Positions 8,994 to 18,171 of a stretch of 64,000 nucleotides of DNA are shown piece after piece (the first letter of the stretch is position 1; each line of letters begins with the position of its first letter). The notes beneath the pieces are model-generated. The model was not told where the DNA came from and made no database searches. It saw only the letters and a list, made by a program, of their open reading frames with translations. The stretch is from the NCBI GenBank assembly GCA_965224785.1, contig OZ245062.1, forward strand, positions 682,001 to 746,000. Reading direction: 5' to 3'. Source of the stretch: JALSNL01 sp036479585 (GTDB taxonomy: Bacteria > Bacteroidota > Ignavibacteria > Ignavibacteriales > Melioribacteraceae). The translations under genes and the position numbers were made by a program.

Positions 8994-9938
8994 ATGACAA
9001 AACTAATAAGGATATTTGTTTTTTCATTTGTTGTTTTTGTAATTTATATTAGTTTAGAACAGTTAGCTTTTAAAAATACTATTTTAGCAGATTCAAATGT
9101 CACATGTTGTAATGACGCTGGTTACTGCCAGTCTAAAGAGTGTTCCGAGCCAGCACAAATTAGACCATTTAATAGTGATGAGATAACTTGTAATCAAAAT
9201 ATAGAGGAACTAACTACTTGCAGAAATTGTGTGTCAAGTATGGGAGATCAAGGAGTTTGTTTACCGTATGGTTATGATCCAATACCATATTGTTTGGAGA
9301 ATGGTTACAAATATTATTTGGGTGCATATACTATCCCAGAACCACCTCAAGGTTTAGTTATTACGGAAAGTCAAGATGAACATCCAGTATTAAATTGGTC
9401 TGCAAATGGAGAGCCAGACCTAAAAGAATACAATATTTATAGAAAAGGCGGATATCCTTTTGTCGATTGGACAGTTATTGGAACAACTACATCAACAACG
9501 TATAAAGATTATGAACTGACAACAACTTATAGCCATGGAGAAGATTATTACTATAAAATTACAGCAATAGTTGTTAGTCTACGTGAATCCGGATTTAGTA
9601 ATACAGTATGGATTGAAGCCCGTTTTGAAAAAAGAAGTATTGATTCTAACAATAAAGGTGTAACTGAACTACCACAAAATACTTTTTTAGCTAATAATTA
9701 TCCAAATCCGTTTAATCCTATGACAATAATTCATTATGGTATTGCTGAACAAACGTTTGTAAAAGTTGTTGTTTATGATATACTTGGGAAAGAAGTTTCT
9801 TTATTAGTAAATGAGGGAAAAAGTAAAGGAAAATATAAAGTGATGTTTGATGCAACTGGTTTACCGAGTGGCACTTATTATTACCAAATAATCACAGATA
9901 GCTTTACGGATGTTAAAAAAATGAAATTAGTTAAATGA
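8994..9938 (+). CDS. Cys-rich, FnIII-like secreted protein with type IX sorting domain
   Basis: Secreted protein of 314 residues. A hydrophobic N-terminal segment (about 5-25) acts as signal or anchor. Residues about 38-100 hold nine cysteines, including CC, a CRNC pair and single Cys, which could form several disulfides. A fibronectin type III-like domain follows (about 115-205: VLNWSANGEPDLKEYNIYR), then the type IX C-terminal domain starting at NYPNPFNP and ending MKLVK. A strong GGAGG Shine-Dalgarno precedes the ATG. Its neighbour is the MauE/TlpA membrane oxidoreductase, so disulfide formation or repair by that protein is plausible. Function unknown. Confidence 0.75.
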   Translation: MTKLIRIFVFSFVVFVIYISLEQLAFKNTILADSNVTCCNDAGYCQSKECSEPAQIRPFNSDEITCNQNIEELTTCRNCVSSMGDQGVCLPYGYDPIPYCLENGYKYYLGAYTIPEPPQGLVITESQDEHPVLNWSANGEPDLKEYNIYRKGGYPFVDWTVIGTTTSTTYKDYELTTTYSHGEDYYYKITAIVVSLRESGFSNTVWIEARFEKRSIDSNNKGVTELPQNTFLANNYPNPFNPMTIIHYGIAEQTFVKVVVYDILGKEVSLLVNEGKSKGKYKVMFDATGLPSGTYYYQIITDSFTDVKKMKLVK

Positions 9939-9976
9939 AAAAACATTGACATGTAATAAAAGTTGGGGTATATAAA

Positions 9977-11293
9977 ATGAATACTACAAATAAACATTTT
10001 ATACTATTGTTTTTGCTTCTATTTCAAGGTATCATACTATCTCAATGGTTTGAAAAATCAAATGGTTTGCAAAAAGATTTTGATTTTGGTTATGCGATTG
10101 ATGCAATTGATTCAGCAAATGCAATAATTACATATGTTAAATCAGGTATATATATCACTATTGATGGAGGAGAAAACTGGGAATCAGTAAACTTTGAGAG
10201 TAAAAAAAATGGAGAGGTTGTTGATATTGAAATGATAACAAAAGAAAATATTTGGTTATGTACTGATAAAGGAAGAATATTTTCAAGTGAGAATAAAGGA
10301 ATTGATTGGATATTACAATTTTATGATACGACAAAAACAAAATTTATGAATTACCTAGAAATGTTTGATTCACTAAATGGTATTGCAATGGGAGATGCTT
10401 TAGATAGGGAAAATGATCCAGCAGTTTTTCTTAAGACAATTGATGGTGGTAAGACTTGGAACTCAATTAATGATTCAGTTTTTGGTGGTATTTCCGGAGA
10501 TGGTTGGAGAATGCTAGATTTTATAAATACAGAAATTGGCTTTTTTTTGGAAAGCGGGATATACCCACAAGGGATTTATAAAACTATAGATGGTTGTAAA
10601 ACGTGGGAAAAAATAAATTATTCAGGAGTAATAACAAATCTAAAGTTTTTTAATAGTAATATTGGATTGAGGTATGAGATTAATGCCAAAGAAATTCAGA
10701 GGACATTAAATGGTGGAACAACTTGGACATCCTTTATAATTGATTCTGCTGGTTGGGGAAATGATTTTGAGTTTATACCAAATGATCCATCAAAAGTGTG
10801 GTTTACAGATTTCAAAGATATGTATTATAGCAATGATACCGGAAGTACTTGGACTAAACAAATAATGCCTAAAGAAAAAATAGAAGGAAGAGACATAGTT
10901 TTTACTGATAACAACAATGGTTGGTTACTTTCTAACAGGGGGTATGTTTACAGAACCTCTAACAATGGCGGAATGATAACGGATGTTAAAAAGATAGAAA
11001 CTAATAATTTACCAACGGAATTTAACTTATCCCAAAACTACCCAAATCCATTTAACCCAACAACCACAATAAAATATACATTGCCGTTAGACGAGAAACG
11101 AAAGACGTTAGACGTAAAACTTATTATTTACGACTTACTCGGTAAAGAAGTAGCAACACTTGTAAACGAAAAGAAACTAGCTGGCAATTACCAAGTTAAC
11201 TTTGATGCAAGTAACTTAACAAGTGGAATTTATTTCTATAGCTTAACTTCCGGCAATTTTAAAGAAACAAAAAAACTTATTTTGTTAAAGTAG
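9977..11293 (+). CDS. Secreted YCF48/Asp-box beta-propeller with type IX sorting domain
   Basis: Secreted protein of 438 residues with a signal peptide (about 1-22, ending ILSQW). Repeated Asp-box-like turns of the form xxDGGxxW occur about seven times (IDGGENW, IDGGKTW, IDGCKTW, LNGGTTW, NDTGSTW among them), as in YCF48/BNR beta-propellers. The C-terminal sorting domain starts at NYPNPFNP and ends KKLILLK. Between the first and second strands of that domain sits an insertion encoded by two 9-base direct repeats CGTTAGACG (11085-11093 and 11106-11114), giving LDEKRKTLDVK. The gene follows the Cys-rich protein by 38 bases. The ligand or partner is unknown. Confidence 0.75.
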   Translation: MNTTNKHFILLFLLLFQGIILSQWFEKSNGLQKDFDFGYAIDAIDSANAIITYVKSGIYITIDGGENWESVNFESKKNGEVVDIEMITKENIWLCTDKGRIFSSENKGIDWILQFYDTTKTKFMNYLEMFDSLNGIAMGDALDRENDPAVFLKTIDGGKTWNSINDSVFGGISGDGWRMLDFINTEIGFFLESGIYPQGIYKTIDGCKTWEKINYSGVITNLKFFNSNIGLRYEINAKEIQRTLNGGTTWTSFIIDSAGWGNDFEFIPNDPSKVWFTDFKDMYYSNDTGSTWTKQIMPKEKIEGRDIVFTDNNNGWLLSNRGYVYRTSNNGGMITDVKKIETNNLPTEFNLSQNYPNPFNPTTTIKYTLPLDEKRKTLDVKLIIYDLLGKEVATLVNEKKLAGNYQVNFDASNLTSGIYFYSLTSGNFKETKKLILLK

Positions 11294-11303
11294 AAAACAT
11301 TTC

Positions 11304-11388
11304 AAATGCCAGGCACTTTTTAATCTATTCTATGGATTCTCGATAAAGACATTCGAGAATGACAAGAAAGAAAAAGTGCCTGGCATTT
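11304..11388. repeat. 18-bp perfect inverted repeat (GTGCCTGGCAC type) with a nested repeat
   Basis: Arms at 11304-11321 and 11371-11388 are exact reverse complements over 18 bases and contain the palindromic core GTGCCTGGCAC / GTGCCAGGCAC. The 49-base interval is mostly a half copy (11334-11363) of the GTCATTC-type dispersed element found at 5429 and 39190. The element starts 10 bases after the stop of the upstream sorting-domain gene, as does the related palindrome at 63661. Confidence 0.8.
11334..11363. repeat. Half copy of family 1 element, nested
   Basis: GGATTCTCGATAAAG through GAGAATGAC; its reverse complement matches the first 30 bases of the copy at 5429 with one difference. It lies inside the loop of the GTGCC inverted repeat. 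Confidence 0.7.
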
Positions 11389-11486
11389 TTGTGTATTGTA
11401 AATCAACTTCCTCAAAGTTTCTATAAAAAGTTTAATTATTTCTCAAAAAATTATAAAACATAATCACATTTAATTTAAGAAAATAT

Positions 11487-11494
11487 TATATTTG
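11487..11494 (+). promoter_or_regulatory. Candidate Bacteroidota-type -7 element TATATTTG
   Basis: TATATTTG fits the Bacteroidota sigma-A -7 consensus TAnnTTTG and lies about 83 bases before the citrate synthase ATG. No clear -33 TTTG was seen, so this is tentative. Confidence 0.3.
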
Positions 11495-11576
11495 GGCATA
11501 GAAGTCTTGTAATTGTTTTACTGTAGCAAATAATTTGTTATAGTATCAAAAAGTTCAAATTTAACCGGAGGTTAAT

Positions 11577-12884
11577 ATGTCCAACTTAAAAGAAATCCTG
11601 TATAAAAAAATTGAAAATTGGCGACCAAGAACTGTAAAACTTGCTAAAGAATATGGTGATGTTGTTGTTGGCGAAGTTACAATTTCTCAGATTATTGGTG
11701 GAATGAGAGGAGTTAAATCTTTAACAACTGATATTTCTTATTTAGATCCAGAAGAAGGAATTCGTTTTAGAGGATTTACAATTCCTGAAGTGTTAGAAAA
11801 ATTACCAAAAGTTCCCGGTAGCGAAATGCCTTATGTTGAAGGTTTTTTCTTTCTACTATTAACTGGCGATATTCCTAACGATGAAGAAGTTAAAGCTGTT
11901 GCAAAAGAATTTAACGATAGAAAAATTGTACCGGAATATGTTTTTGATGTTCTACGTGCAATGCCGGAAGATTCACATCCGATGGCAATGTTTTCTGCTG
12001 CAATTGTTGCAATGCAAAAAGAATCTGTGTTTGTAAAAGAGTACAACAAAGGAATGAGCAAATTTGATTATTGGGATCCTACTTATGAAGATGCAATGAA
12101 CTTGCTTGCAAAACTTCCGCAAATTGCTGCATTTATTTATAGACATAAGTACAAAGATGGTGATATCATTGCTCCGGATCCACATTTAGATATGGGTGGC
12201 AACTTTGCACACATGATGGGAATTGCCGCACCTTATGATGATGTTGCAAGATTATATTTTATTTTACATAGTGATCATGAAAGTGGAAACGTTTCTGCAC
12301 ATACAGGTCATTTAGTTGGTAGCGCTTTATCCGATATGTATTTTGCAATTTCTGCAATGCAAAATGGACTTGCTGGACCTTTGCATGGATTGGCAAACCA
12401 AGAAGTGCTAGGATGGATACAAGGTGTTATGGATAAAATGGGTGGCAAAGTTCCAACAGAAGAAGAAATGAAAAAGTTTGTTTGGGATACATTAAACTCA
12501 GGGCAAGTAATACCTGGCTTTGGTCATGCAGTACTTAGAAAAACAGATCCAAGATATGCAGCACAAAGAGATTTCTGTCTTAAACATTTGCCTAACGATC
12601 CTATTTTTGAATATGTGAATGTTCTCTATAATGTTGTTCCAAATATTTTACAACAACATGGCAAAGCAAAAAATCCTTGGCCAAATGTTGATGCACAATC
12701 AGGAGTTATTCAATGGCATTATGGATTGAAAGAATATGATTTCTATACAGTATTGTTTGGTGTAGGACGTGCATTAGGAGTTGCTGCAAATATTGTTTGG
12801 GATAGAGCATTGGGTTATTCACTTGAAAGACCAAAATCTTTAACTACAGATATGTTAGAAAAAATAGCTGGAATTAAAAGCTGA
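11577..12884 (+). CDS. gltA: Citrate synthase, eukaryotic (mitochondrial-like) type
   Basis: Si-citrate synthase of 435 residues, condensing oxaloacetate and acetyl-CoA in the TCA cycle. Catalytic residues are His231 in HSDHESGNVSAHTGH, His270 in GPLHGLANQE and Asp324 in RKTDPRY. These blocks, and the later KNPWPNVDA and RALGFxLERPKS-like stretch, match mitochondrial citrate synthases much more closely than the hexameric type of Escherichia coli. A strong GGAGG stands before the ATG. A rho-independent terminator follows at 12927, so the gene is probably transcribed alone. Confidence 0.95.
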   Translation: MSNLKEILYKKIENWRPRTVKLAKEYGDVVVGEVTISQIIGGMRGVKSLTTDISYLDPEEGIRFRGFTIPEVLEKLPKVPGSEMPYVEGFFFLLLTGDIPNDEEVKAVAKEFNDRKIVPEYVFDVLRAMPEDSHPMAMFSAAIVAMQKESVFVKEYNKGMSKFDYWDPTYEDAMNLLAKLPQIAAFIYRHKYKDGDIIAPDPHLDMGGNFAHMMGIAAPYDDVARLYFILHSDHESGNVSAHTGHLVGSALSDMYFAISAMQNGLAGPLHGLANQEVLGWIQGVMDKMGGKVPTEEEMKKFVWDTLNSGQVIPGFGHAVLRKTDPRYAAQRDFCLKHLPNDPIFEYVNVLYNVVPNILQQHGKAKNPWPNVDAQSGVIQWHYGLKEYDFYTVLFGVGRALGVAANIVWDRALGYSLERPKSLTTDMLEKIAGIKS

Positions 12885-12926
12885 TGTTAAACAATTTAGT
12901 TTACACATTGAACTTAGACTTTTAAC

Positions 12927-12957
12927 AAAAAGGGATGTGAACGCATCCCTTTTTTGT
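12927..12957 (+). terminator. Rho-independent terminator after citrate synthase
   Basis: AAAAAGGGATG pairs with CATCCCTTTTT around a six-base loop, followed by a T-rich tract. It lies 42 bases after the citrate synthase stop. Confidence 0.85.
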
Positions 12958-13050
12958 TTTAAAGAGTGGATTATTTAAAATTAAAATGAAAAATATTTTC
13001 ATCATGAACTCAAAAAAATACTTGAATTCAAGATAGCACCTTTTTTATTT

Positions 13051-13149
13051 GTCATATTGAAGGAGTTTGTCTTTTGAACTACTGAAATATCTCGGACATA
13101 AATAGTATGAGATTCTTCATTAAATAAAAGACACTTCACTCAGAATGAC
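13051..13149. repeat. Dispersed inverted-repeat element, family 2 (copy 1)
   Basis: Bounded by GTCATATTGAAGGAGTTTG and ending CACTCAGAATGAC. Its reverse complement aligns along its length with the element at 43914-44039, sharing GAAGAATCTCAT, GAGATATTTC and CAAACTC blocks. It lies between the citrate synthase terminator and the following gene. Confidence 0.75.
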
Positions 13150-13248
13150 AGACTCAAGCACAAGATGACAGATTTTTTTAAAAAACTAATTTAGTTCGTG
13201 CATATAAATAATTTTACATTTTTTTGATATTATAATTAGAAGAGGACT

Positions 13249-16200
13249 ATGAAAAAAATAATTGAAAAATTAGAAGAACAAAAAATTAAATATCAAGCAG
13301 GCAAATCTACTCTGACTGAAATAGAATTAGAAAGTTTACTTTCTGAAACAATTGAATTACTGTCCGAAATATCGGATGTTAGTTTTGTTGATAATGATGA
13401 ACCAATAATATCAAGGCTTAAAGAGCTTTATGAAGCAATACATATTGGTGAATTCTCAACACACTTATGTGAAAAGATTAATGTAAATGAATGTTATGGT
13501 TTTGGACAAAAACTTTCTCAGACGTTTAACCCTGAAATTAAAAATGATGATTTAAATTCCTTAGTCTATTTGTATCTTAATTTCTTTAGACATACAGAGT
13601 TTTTAGTGAAAATTGAGAATGATGTAAAGTGGACAAAACTATTATCGACTCTAATTGAAAAATCGAACTTTAACACAAACCAACTTTTTAAGCAACGAAT
13701 AAAAGAATATGAACATAAGACCTTGTTTAAAGTTTTGCGTGGCAGTAGTATAAAAGAATACACTTGGAAAGATGTAAATAAAAAAGTGACTAAGTATGCT
13801 TCGTCTCTACTTAATTTGGTAAATGGAAAAAGCAAAAATCCTCAAGTTGCTTTCCTTATGAGCAATAGTTTGGATATGGCTTTTCTAGATTTTGCTTGTC
13901 TAAACAATGGAATAATTAATGTTATGATTCCTGCAAATTCGGTTTCCCAACATATTGCATTTATTCTAAATGAAACTAAGGTTAAATATTTATTACTTTC
14001 TAGCGAGAAGCAACTTGCCAAAGTTAAGTCTATAAAAAAAGAAATTCCCCATATTCAAAAATGTGTTTTACTTGATGGAACAAGTGCTGAGGATTGGGTT
14101 ATGTCCTTCGCAGAATTTTTGAAACTTGGTGAAAAAAAGCAAGAGTTGAAAAAAGAAGAGTTGCAACAAGATATAAATTCTTTGGCAACTTTAATGTACA
14201 CATCCGGAACAACTGGCGAGCCAAAAGGAATAATTTTCACGCAAAAAAATATAATATTTAAAAGATTTTGCAGAGCAATAGCATTGCCAAAGATCAATGA
14301 TGAAGATAACTTCCTTTCATATCTGCCTTTATATCATACCTTTGGAAGATGGTTTGAACTTATGGGAAGTGTGTTTTGGGGAGCTACTTATTGTTTTATG
14401 GAAAACCCTTCTGCCGAAACTATGATTGCAAATATGCAGATGGTAAATCCAACAATTTTTATTAGCATTCCAAAAAAATGGATGCAACTTTACGAACAAA
14501 TTACTGCTAACGTTAATATTGAACAAGATGATGAAGAAAAGATTACAGATGAAATAAAAAGAATTACCGGTGGAAAATTAGTTTGGGGACTTTCTGCGGC
14601 GGGATATTTGCCTCCTGATATTTTTCAATTTTTTCAAAAATATGGTGTTCAGTTAATGAGTGGATTTGGAATGACAGAAGCGACTGGAGGAATTACTATG
14701 ACTCCACCGCATCAATATTTCCCCAATTCTTTGGGCAAAGCTTTGCCCGGAATAGAAATTAAACTAGCCGAGGATGGAGAACTACTAGTCCGTGGAGATT
14801 ATGTAATGGCCGGTTATTACGACCAACCAAATAGTGAAACTTTTTTAGAAGGTGGTTGGTTTCCATCTGGCGATATAATGAAAATTGATTCAAATAATTT
14901 CATTGAAATTATTGACAGAAAAAAAGAGATATACAAAAATGTAAAAGGCGAAACAATTGCTCCGCAAAAAATAGAAAATTTGTTTAGAGATTTTGAAATT
15001 GTAAAGCAAGTCTTTGTAGTTGGAGATCATCGTCCATTTAACACTGTACTTATTTATCCTGATGAAGAAAATGCTAGGTACAATAAAATGTTTGACGATC
15101 AAAAAGGTGAATATTTCTCAAATATAATTGTAACAGTAAATAAATTTTTAGCACCCTTTGAACGTATAGTTGATTTCAGAGTTATTGAAAATCCGTTTAC
15201 AGAAACAGCTGGAGAGCTTACTCCTAAAGGGACTTTCAAAAGAAGAGTGATTGAAAAAAACTATGATGATTTAATTGAAACACTTTATCAAAAAGATTAT
15301 CACTCATTGTATATTGAACAAACGGAAGTGAAAATTCCTAACTGGTTTTTGCGTGAAAGAGGATGTCTTAGCAACGATGTTAAACTTGAGAGTAATGAAA
15401 TTATACTTGCAAAGTTAGATAAGCGATTGGAAATTAAGAAGTTAGAAAATAAGCAAGTAAGAATTGGCGACTATATTTACGAAATTACGAAACCTCAAAT
15501 TGAACTTCACGAATTTTTAATAAACCCCATTTACTGGCTTGGAAATAACGGCTTAGTCAGTTTTACTGATAAGTCAATTCTACAATGGTATAGACAAAGC
15601 TCGGAAGAAGAATCAATAAAGTTTGTAAATAAAATTAGTAAAGAAAATAATTTAGAATTAACCGAATCATTTTTTGACAAAATAGAAAGTGCCGGAGAGA
15701 AATCTCTATTTGGTTTGCATCTTGCTTTAGTTTTATTGCAATCAAATAATACTAAGCAAGCAATTAAGGGAATTTATTATTTAGAAAAACTACTCAATGA
15801 TGAATCGCAACAAATTTATAAAATTGCATTTTACTTTTTAGATAAACCTCAACTTGCCTCTAGTATAGAAATTCAGAAAGAATTATTTTTACTAGCTATT
15901 CAAAAAATATCTCCAAAAGAATTTAAACACTACTTTGAAATTTATTTGCAACTGGGAACTGCATTGTTTGATGGAAAAATTAAAACTCAATTGATTAAAC
16001 TTCGTAAAGAACCAGAAGTGGTAATTATAATTGGAAATATACTAAATGATGAAATTGAAAATAAAATTGAAGCAAAAGAAATTAAGGGTTCTATAATCCC
16101 AATTCTCCTTGATATACTTGCACTTTACGGAATTAAGTATCCAACTAAATATGAATCATTAAGAAGAAGATTAGTTAAAATACAACTAAATAAAGATTGG

Positions 16201-18054
16201 GAAGAACTAGCTGATTTATCTAGAAAAGTACGAACTAAAATGAGAAATGGATTTAGAAAATGGTTAGGAGAAAACGAAACTGTTGCAGTAGATGTAGAAA
16301 CTGAAGAAGAGTATGGTTGGTCCGATGTAATTATTTTTGAAGAAGAACTAGAAGAGAACGAAAAAGAGTTATTAAACTCTGCAATTACTAAAACAGCAAT
16401 TTTACGTGAATCAATTTTTCTCTTTTATAAAGGTGCTGTAATTAGATTGAGTGATATTTTATCTGGAGGAATTTGGATTAGCACACATTCGGATCATAAA
16501 TTATTTAAAATTTATAGAGTTTCAATTCAGTCAAGACATCAGGGAGCGTTTGATGTTTTATTGAGATTAAACAAAACTTTAGAAGAAGAGAAAGTATTAG
16601 ACGAAATAAATTGGCTAATACTTTCTGGGTCACATCATTACTTGCACGAACTTGTAGAAAATATTGGTGGTTATTGGAATGACTATAATATGTGGAGTCA
16701 AAAACATTTAACCGGAGAAACAGTGGAGCATATTTTCAAAAGGGGAACACGAAAAAAAGATGAAACTGCCGAAGATAGATTCAATTATTTATGGCCATTT
16801 TTTATTTGGAATGCAGCTGCGGCTTACATCAACTTTTGGGAAATTACGAACAGAAAGTATCAACTGAAAACTCCTTCTGCTGCTAATATAATTACTCCAT
16901 CGCACGATTATCAAACTGGAACTCGGTTCGAAGTTCTTGGAGAAAGAGAAAATTCGAATTCTCTTAGTCATTTGTTTTTCACTTTCTATAATAAATTTGT
17001 ATTACCTATTGAGGAGAAATATGAATTTGTAAAAAATAAAAAAGTTTGGAATTATATTCTCTCAGGAGTTATAAACTCCGAGGGAGAAAAAAATGGATTA
17101 AAAATATTGGAAGATTTCTTAGAAGAAATTAATAGTGAATCAAACAAGGAACAGAAATATATTATTCCACTATTAAATAACTTTTTAGATAATGTGCAAA
17201 ATAACGGATACATACCGAAGCAACTTTATTTTGCAATTAAGAGATTTTCAAGATGGGACAAACTTAATACTGATGCTTCAATAAATGCACAAGCCAGAAT
17301 GCTAAATGAATTATATGATACTTATTATTTAAATGATCTTGAAAAATATTACCCTGAAACTCGTACACGTTTTTATTCAGAGACAGTGCTAAAAGATTCC
17401 CAAATAGAAATTTGTGCAATTATGAATGAGCTTTGTAAAAAACAGCATGATTATAAAGTTGATAAAGAAGAGTTGCTAAAAGAAATTTCAAAAATACAAA
17501 AAGAATATTCACTTAGCGAAAAAGAGTCATTCTTTTTAACTCGACTTAGCTATCCACATCTGAAGCCATCTGATACAGCTACATTTGTTGACTTTGAATC
17601 TGGAGGAGAACATACTGCAAATCTTGTTGTTGAAATTGAAGATTATGATGGATATCCATTCTATTTAAGAAAACCAGTATCACCTAAAGAAATTGCAAAA
17701 TTACATCAGTTATTTATTGATGCAAATCTTCAAGTAAGTTTTAAACCAGAGCATCAATTTTTAGTTGCAATCTCTGAAAGAAGATTTATTATTGGTGGTT
17801 TGTTTTATTCTAAATTTGAAAAAGAAGTTGTTCACATGGAAAAAATAGTTGTATCAAATAATTATAGACGTAAAGGAATAAGTGAAGCTATAATGACTGA
17901 GTTCTTTAGTAGAATGAGTGATGAAGGAAATAATTACGTAACTACCGGTTTCTTTAGACCAGAGTATTTTTACCGTTTCGGTTTTAAAATTGAAAAAAAA
18001 TATTCCGGATTAGTTAAGAAGCTGGATAAAGAAAAAGATTCTGAAAATGATTAA
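13249..18054 (+). CDS. Giant acyl-adenylate-forming enzyme fused to unknown region and GNAT domain
   Basis: A 1601-residue protein. About 1-150 is helical and unassigned. About 155-690 is an ANL-superfamily adenylation domain like long-chain acyl-CoA synthetases: YTSGTTGEPKG (317-327), GFGMTE (472-477), Gly541-Asp542 in the SGD motif, then IIDRKKEIYKN. About 690-1450 matches no family I recognise; it contains a Glu-rich linker, aromatic-rich blocks and HH motifs (SGSHHYLHE). About 1460-1595 is a GNAT acetyltransferase with acetyl-CoA loop VVSNNYRRKGIS (Val1535 onward). No signal peptide, so cytoplasmic. It might activate a fatty acid and modify a protein or small molecule, but this is inference. 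It stands alone, with more than 100 bases on each side. Confidence 0.8.
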   Translation: MKKIIEKLEEQKIKYQAGKSTLTEIELESLLSETIELLSEISDVSFVDNDEPIISRLKELYEAIHIGEFSTHLCEKINVNECYGFGQKLSQTFNPEIKNDDLNSLVYLYLNFFRHTEFLVKIENDVKWTKLLSTLIEKSNFNTNQLFKQRIKEYEHKTLFKVLRGSSIKEYTWKDVNKKVTKYASSLLNLVNGKSKNPQVAFLMSNSLDMAFLDFACLNNGIINVMIPANSVSQHIAFILNETKVKYLLLSSEKQLAKVKSIKKEIPHIQKCVLLDGTSAEDWVMSFAEFLKLGEKKQELKKEELQQDINSLATLMYTSGTTGEPKGIIFTQKNIIFKRFCRAIALPKINDEDNFLSYLPLYHTFGRWFELMGSVFWGATYCFMENPSAETMIANMQMVNPTIFISIPKKWMQLYEQITANVNIEQDDEEKITDEIKRITGGKLVWGLSAAGYLPPDIFQFFQKYGVQLMSGFGMTEATGGITMTPPHQYFPNSLGKALPGIEIKLAEDGELLVRGDYVMAGYYDQPNSETFLEGGWFPSGDIMKIDSNNFIEIIDRKKEIYKNVKGETIAPQKIENLFRDFEIVKQVFVVGDHRPFNTVLIYPDEENARYNKMFDDQKGEYFSNIIVTVNKFLAPFERIVDFRVIENPFTETAGELTPKGTFKRRVIEKNYDDLIETLYQKDYHSLYIEQTEVKIPNWFLRERGCLSNDVKLESNEIILAKLDKRLEIKKLENKQVRIGDYIYEITKPQIELHEFLINPIYWLGNNGLVSFTDKSILQWYRQSSEEESIKFVNKISKENNLELTESFFDKIESAGEKSLFGLHLALVLLQSNNTKQAIKGIYYLEKLLNDESQQIYKIAFYFLDKPQLASSIEIQKELFLLAIQKISPKEFKHYFEIYLQLGTALFDGKIKTQLIKLRKEPEVVIIIGNILNDEIENKIEAKEIKGSIIPILLDILALYGIKYPTKYESLRRRLVKIQLNKDWEELADLSRKVRTKMRNGFRKWLGENETVAVDVETEEEYGWSDVIIFEEELEENEKELLNSAITKTAILRESIFLFYKGAVIRLSDILSGGIWISTHSDHKLFKIYRVSIQSRHQGAFDVLLRLNKTLEEEKVLDEINWLILSGSHHYLHELVENIGGYWNDYNMWSQKHLTGETVEHIFKRGTRKKDETAEDRFNYLWPFFIWNAAAAYINFWEITNRKYQLKTPSAANIITPSHDYQTGTRFEVLGERENSNSLSHLFFTFYNKFVLPIEEKYEFVKNKKVWNYILSGVINSEGEKNGLKILEDFLEEINSESNKEQKYIIPLLNNFLDNVQNNGYIPKQLYFAIKRFSRWDKLNTDASINAQARMLNELYDTYYLNDLEKYYPETRTRFYSETVLKDSQIEICAIMNELCKKQHDYKVDKEELLKEISKIQKEYSLSEKESFFLTRLSYPHLKPSDTATFVDFESGGEHTANLVVEIEDYDGYPFYLRKPVSPKEIAKLHQLFIDANLQVSFKPEHQFLVAISERRFIIGGLFYSKFEKEVVHMEKIVVSNNYRRKGISEAIMTEFFSRMSDEGNNYVTTGFFRPEYFYRFGFKIEKKYSGLVKKLDKEKDSEND

Positions 18055-18171
18055 GATTACGTTCAATTCTTTAATGTTTTTTGAAACAAAACTCATCTTA
18101 AAATTTCTAAAGATGTTGAAAAATTATTATCTTTAAATTTATATTAAATTTTATTGTTAAGGCTTAAATTA

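Larger units (their letters stand above)
12885..13248. other. Intergenic region with terminator and dispersed repeat, no gene
   Basis: This 364-base gap holds the citrate synthase terminator (12927-12957) and a GTCAT...GAATGAC dispersed element (13051-13149). No open frame with coding character was found. The last 60 bases are very AT-rich and probably hold the promoter of the following fusion gene. Confidence 0.6.

Noticed and set aside
18154..18171. TTG start for CTP synthase at 18154
   Set aside because: No ribosome-binding site, and the ATG at 18172 starts exactly at the usual N-terminus of the family.
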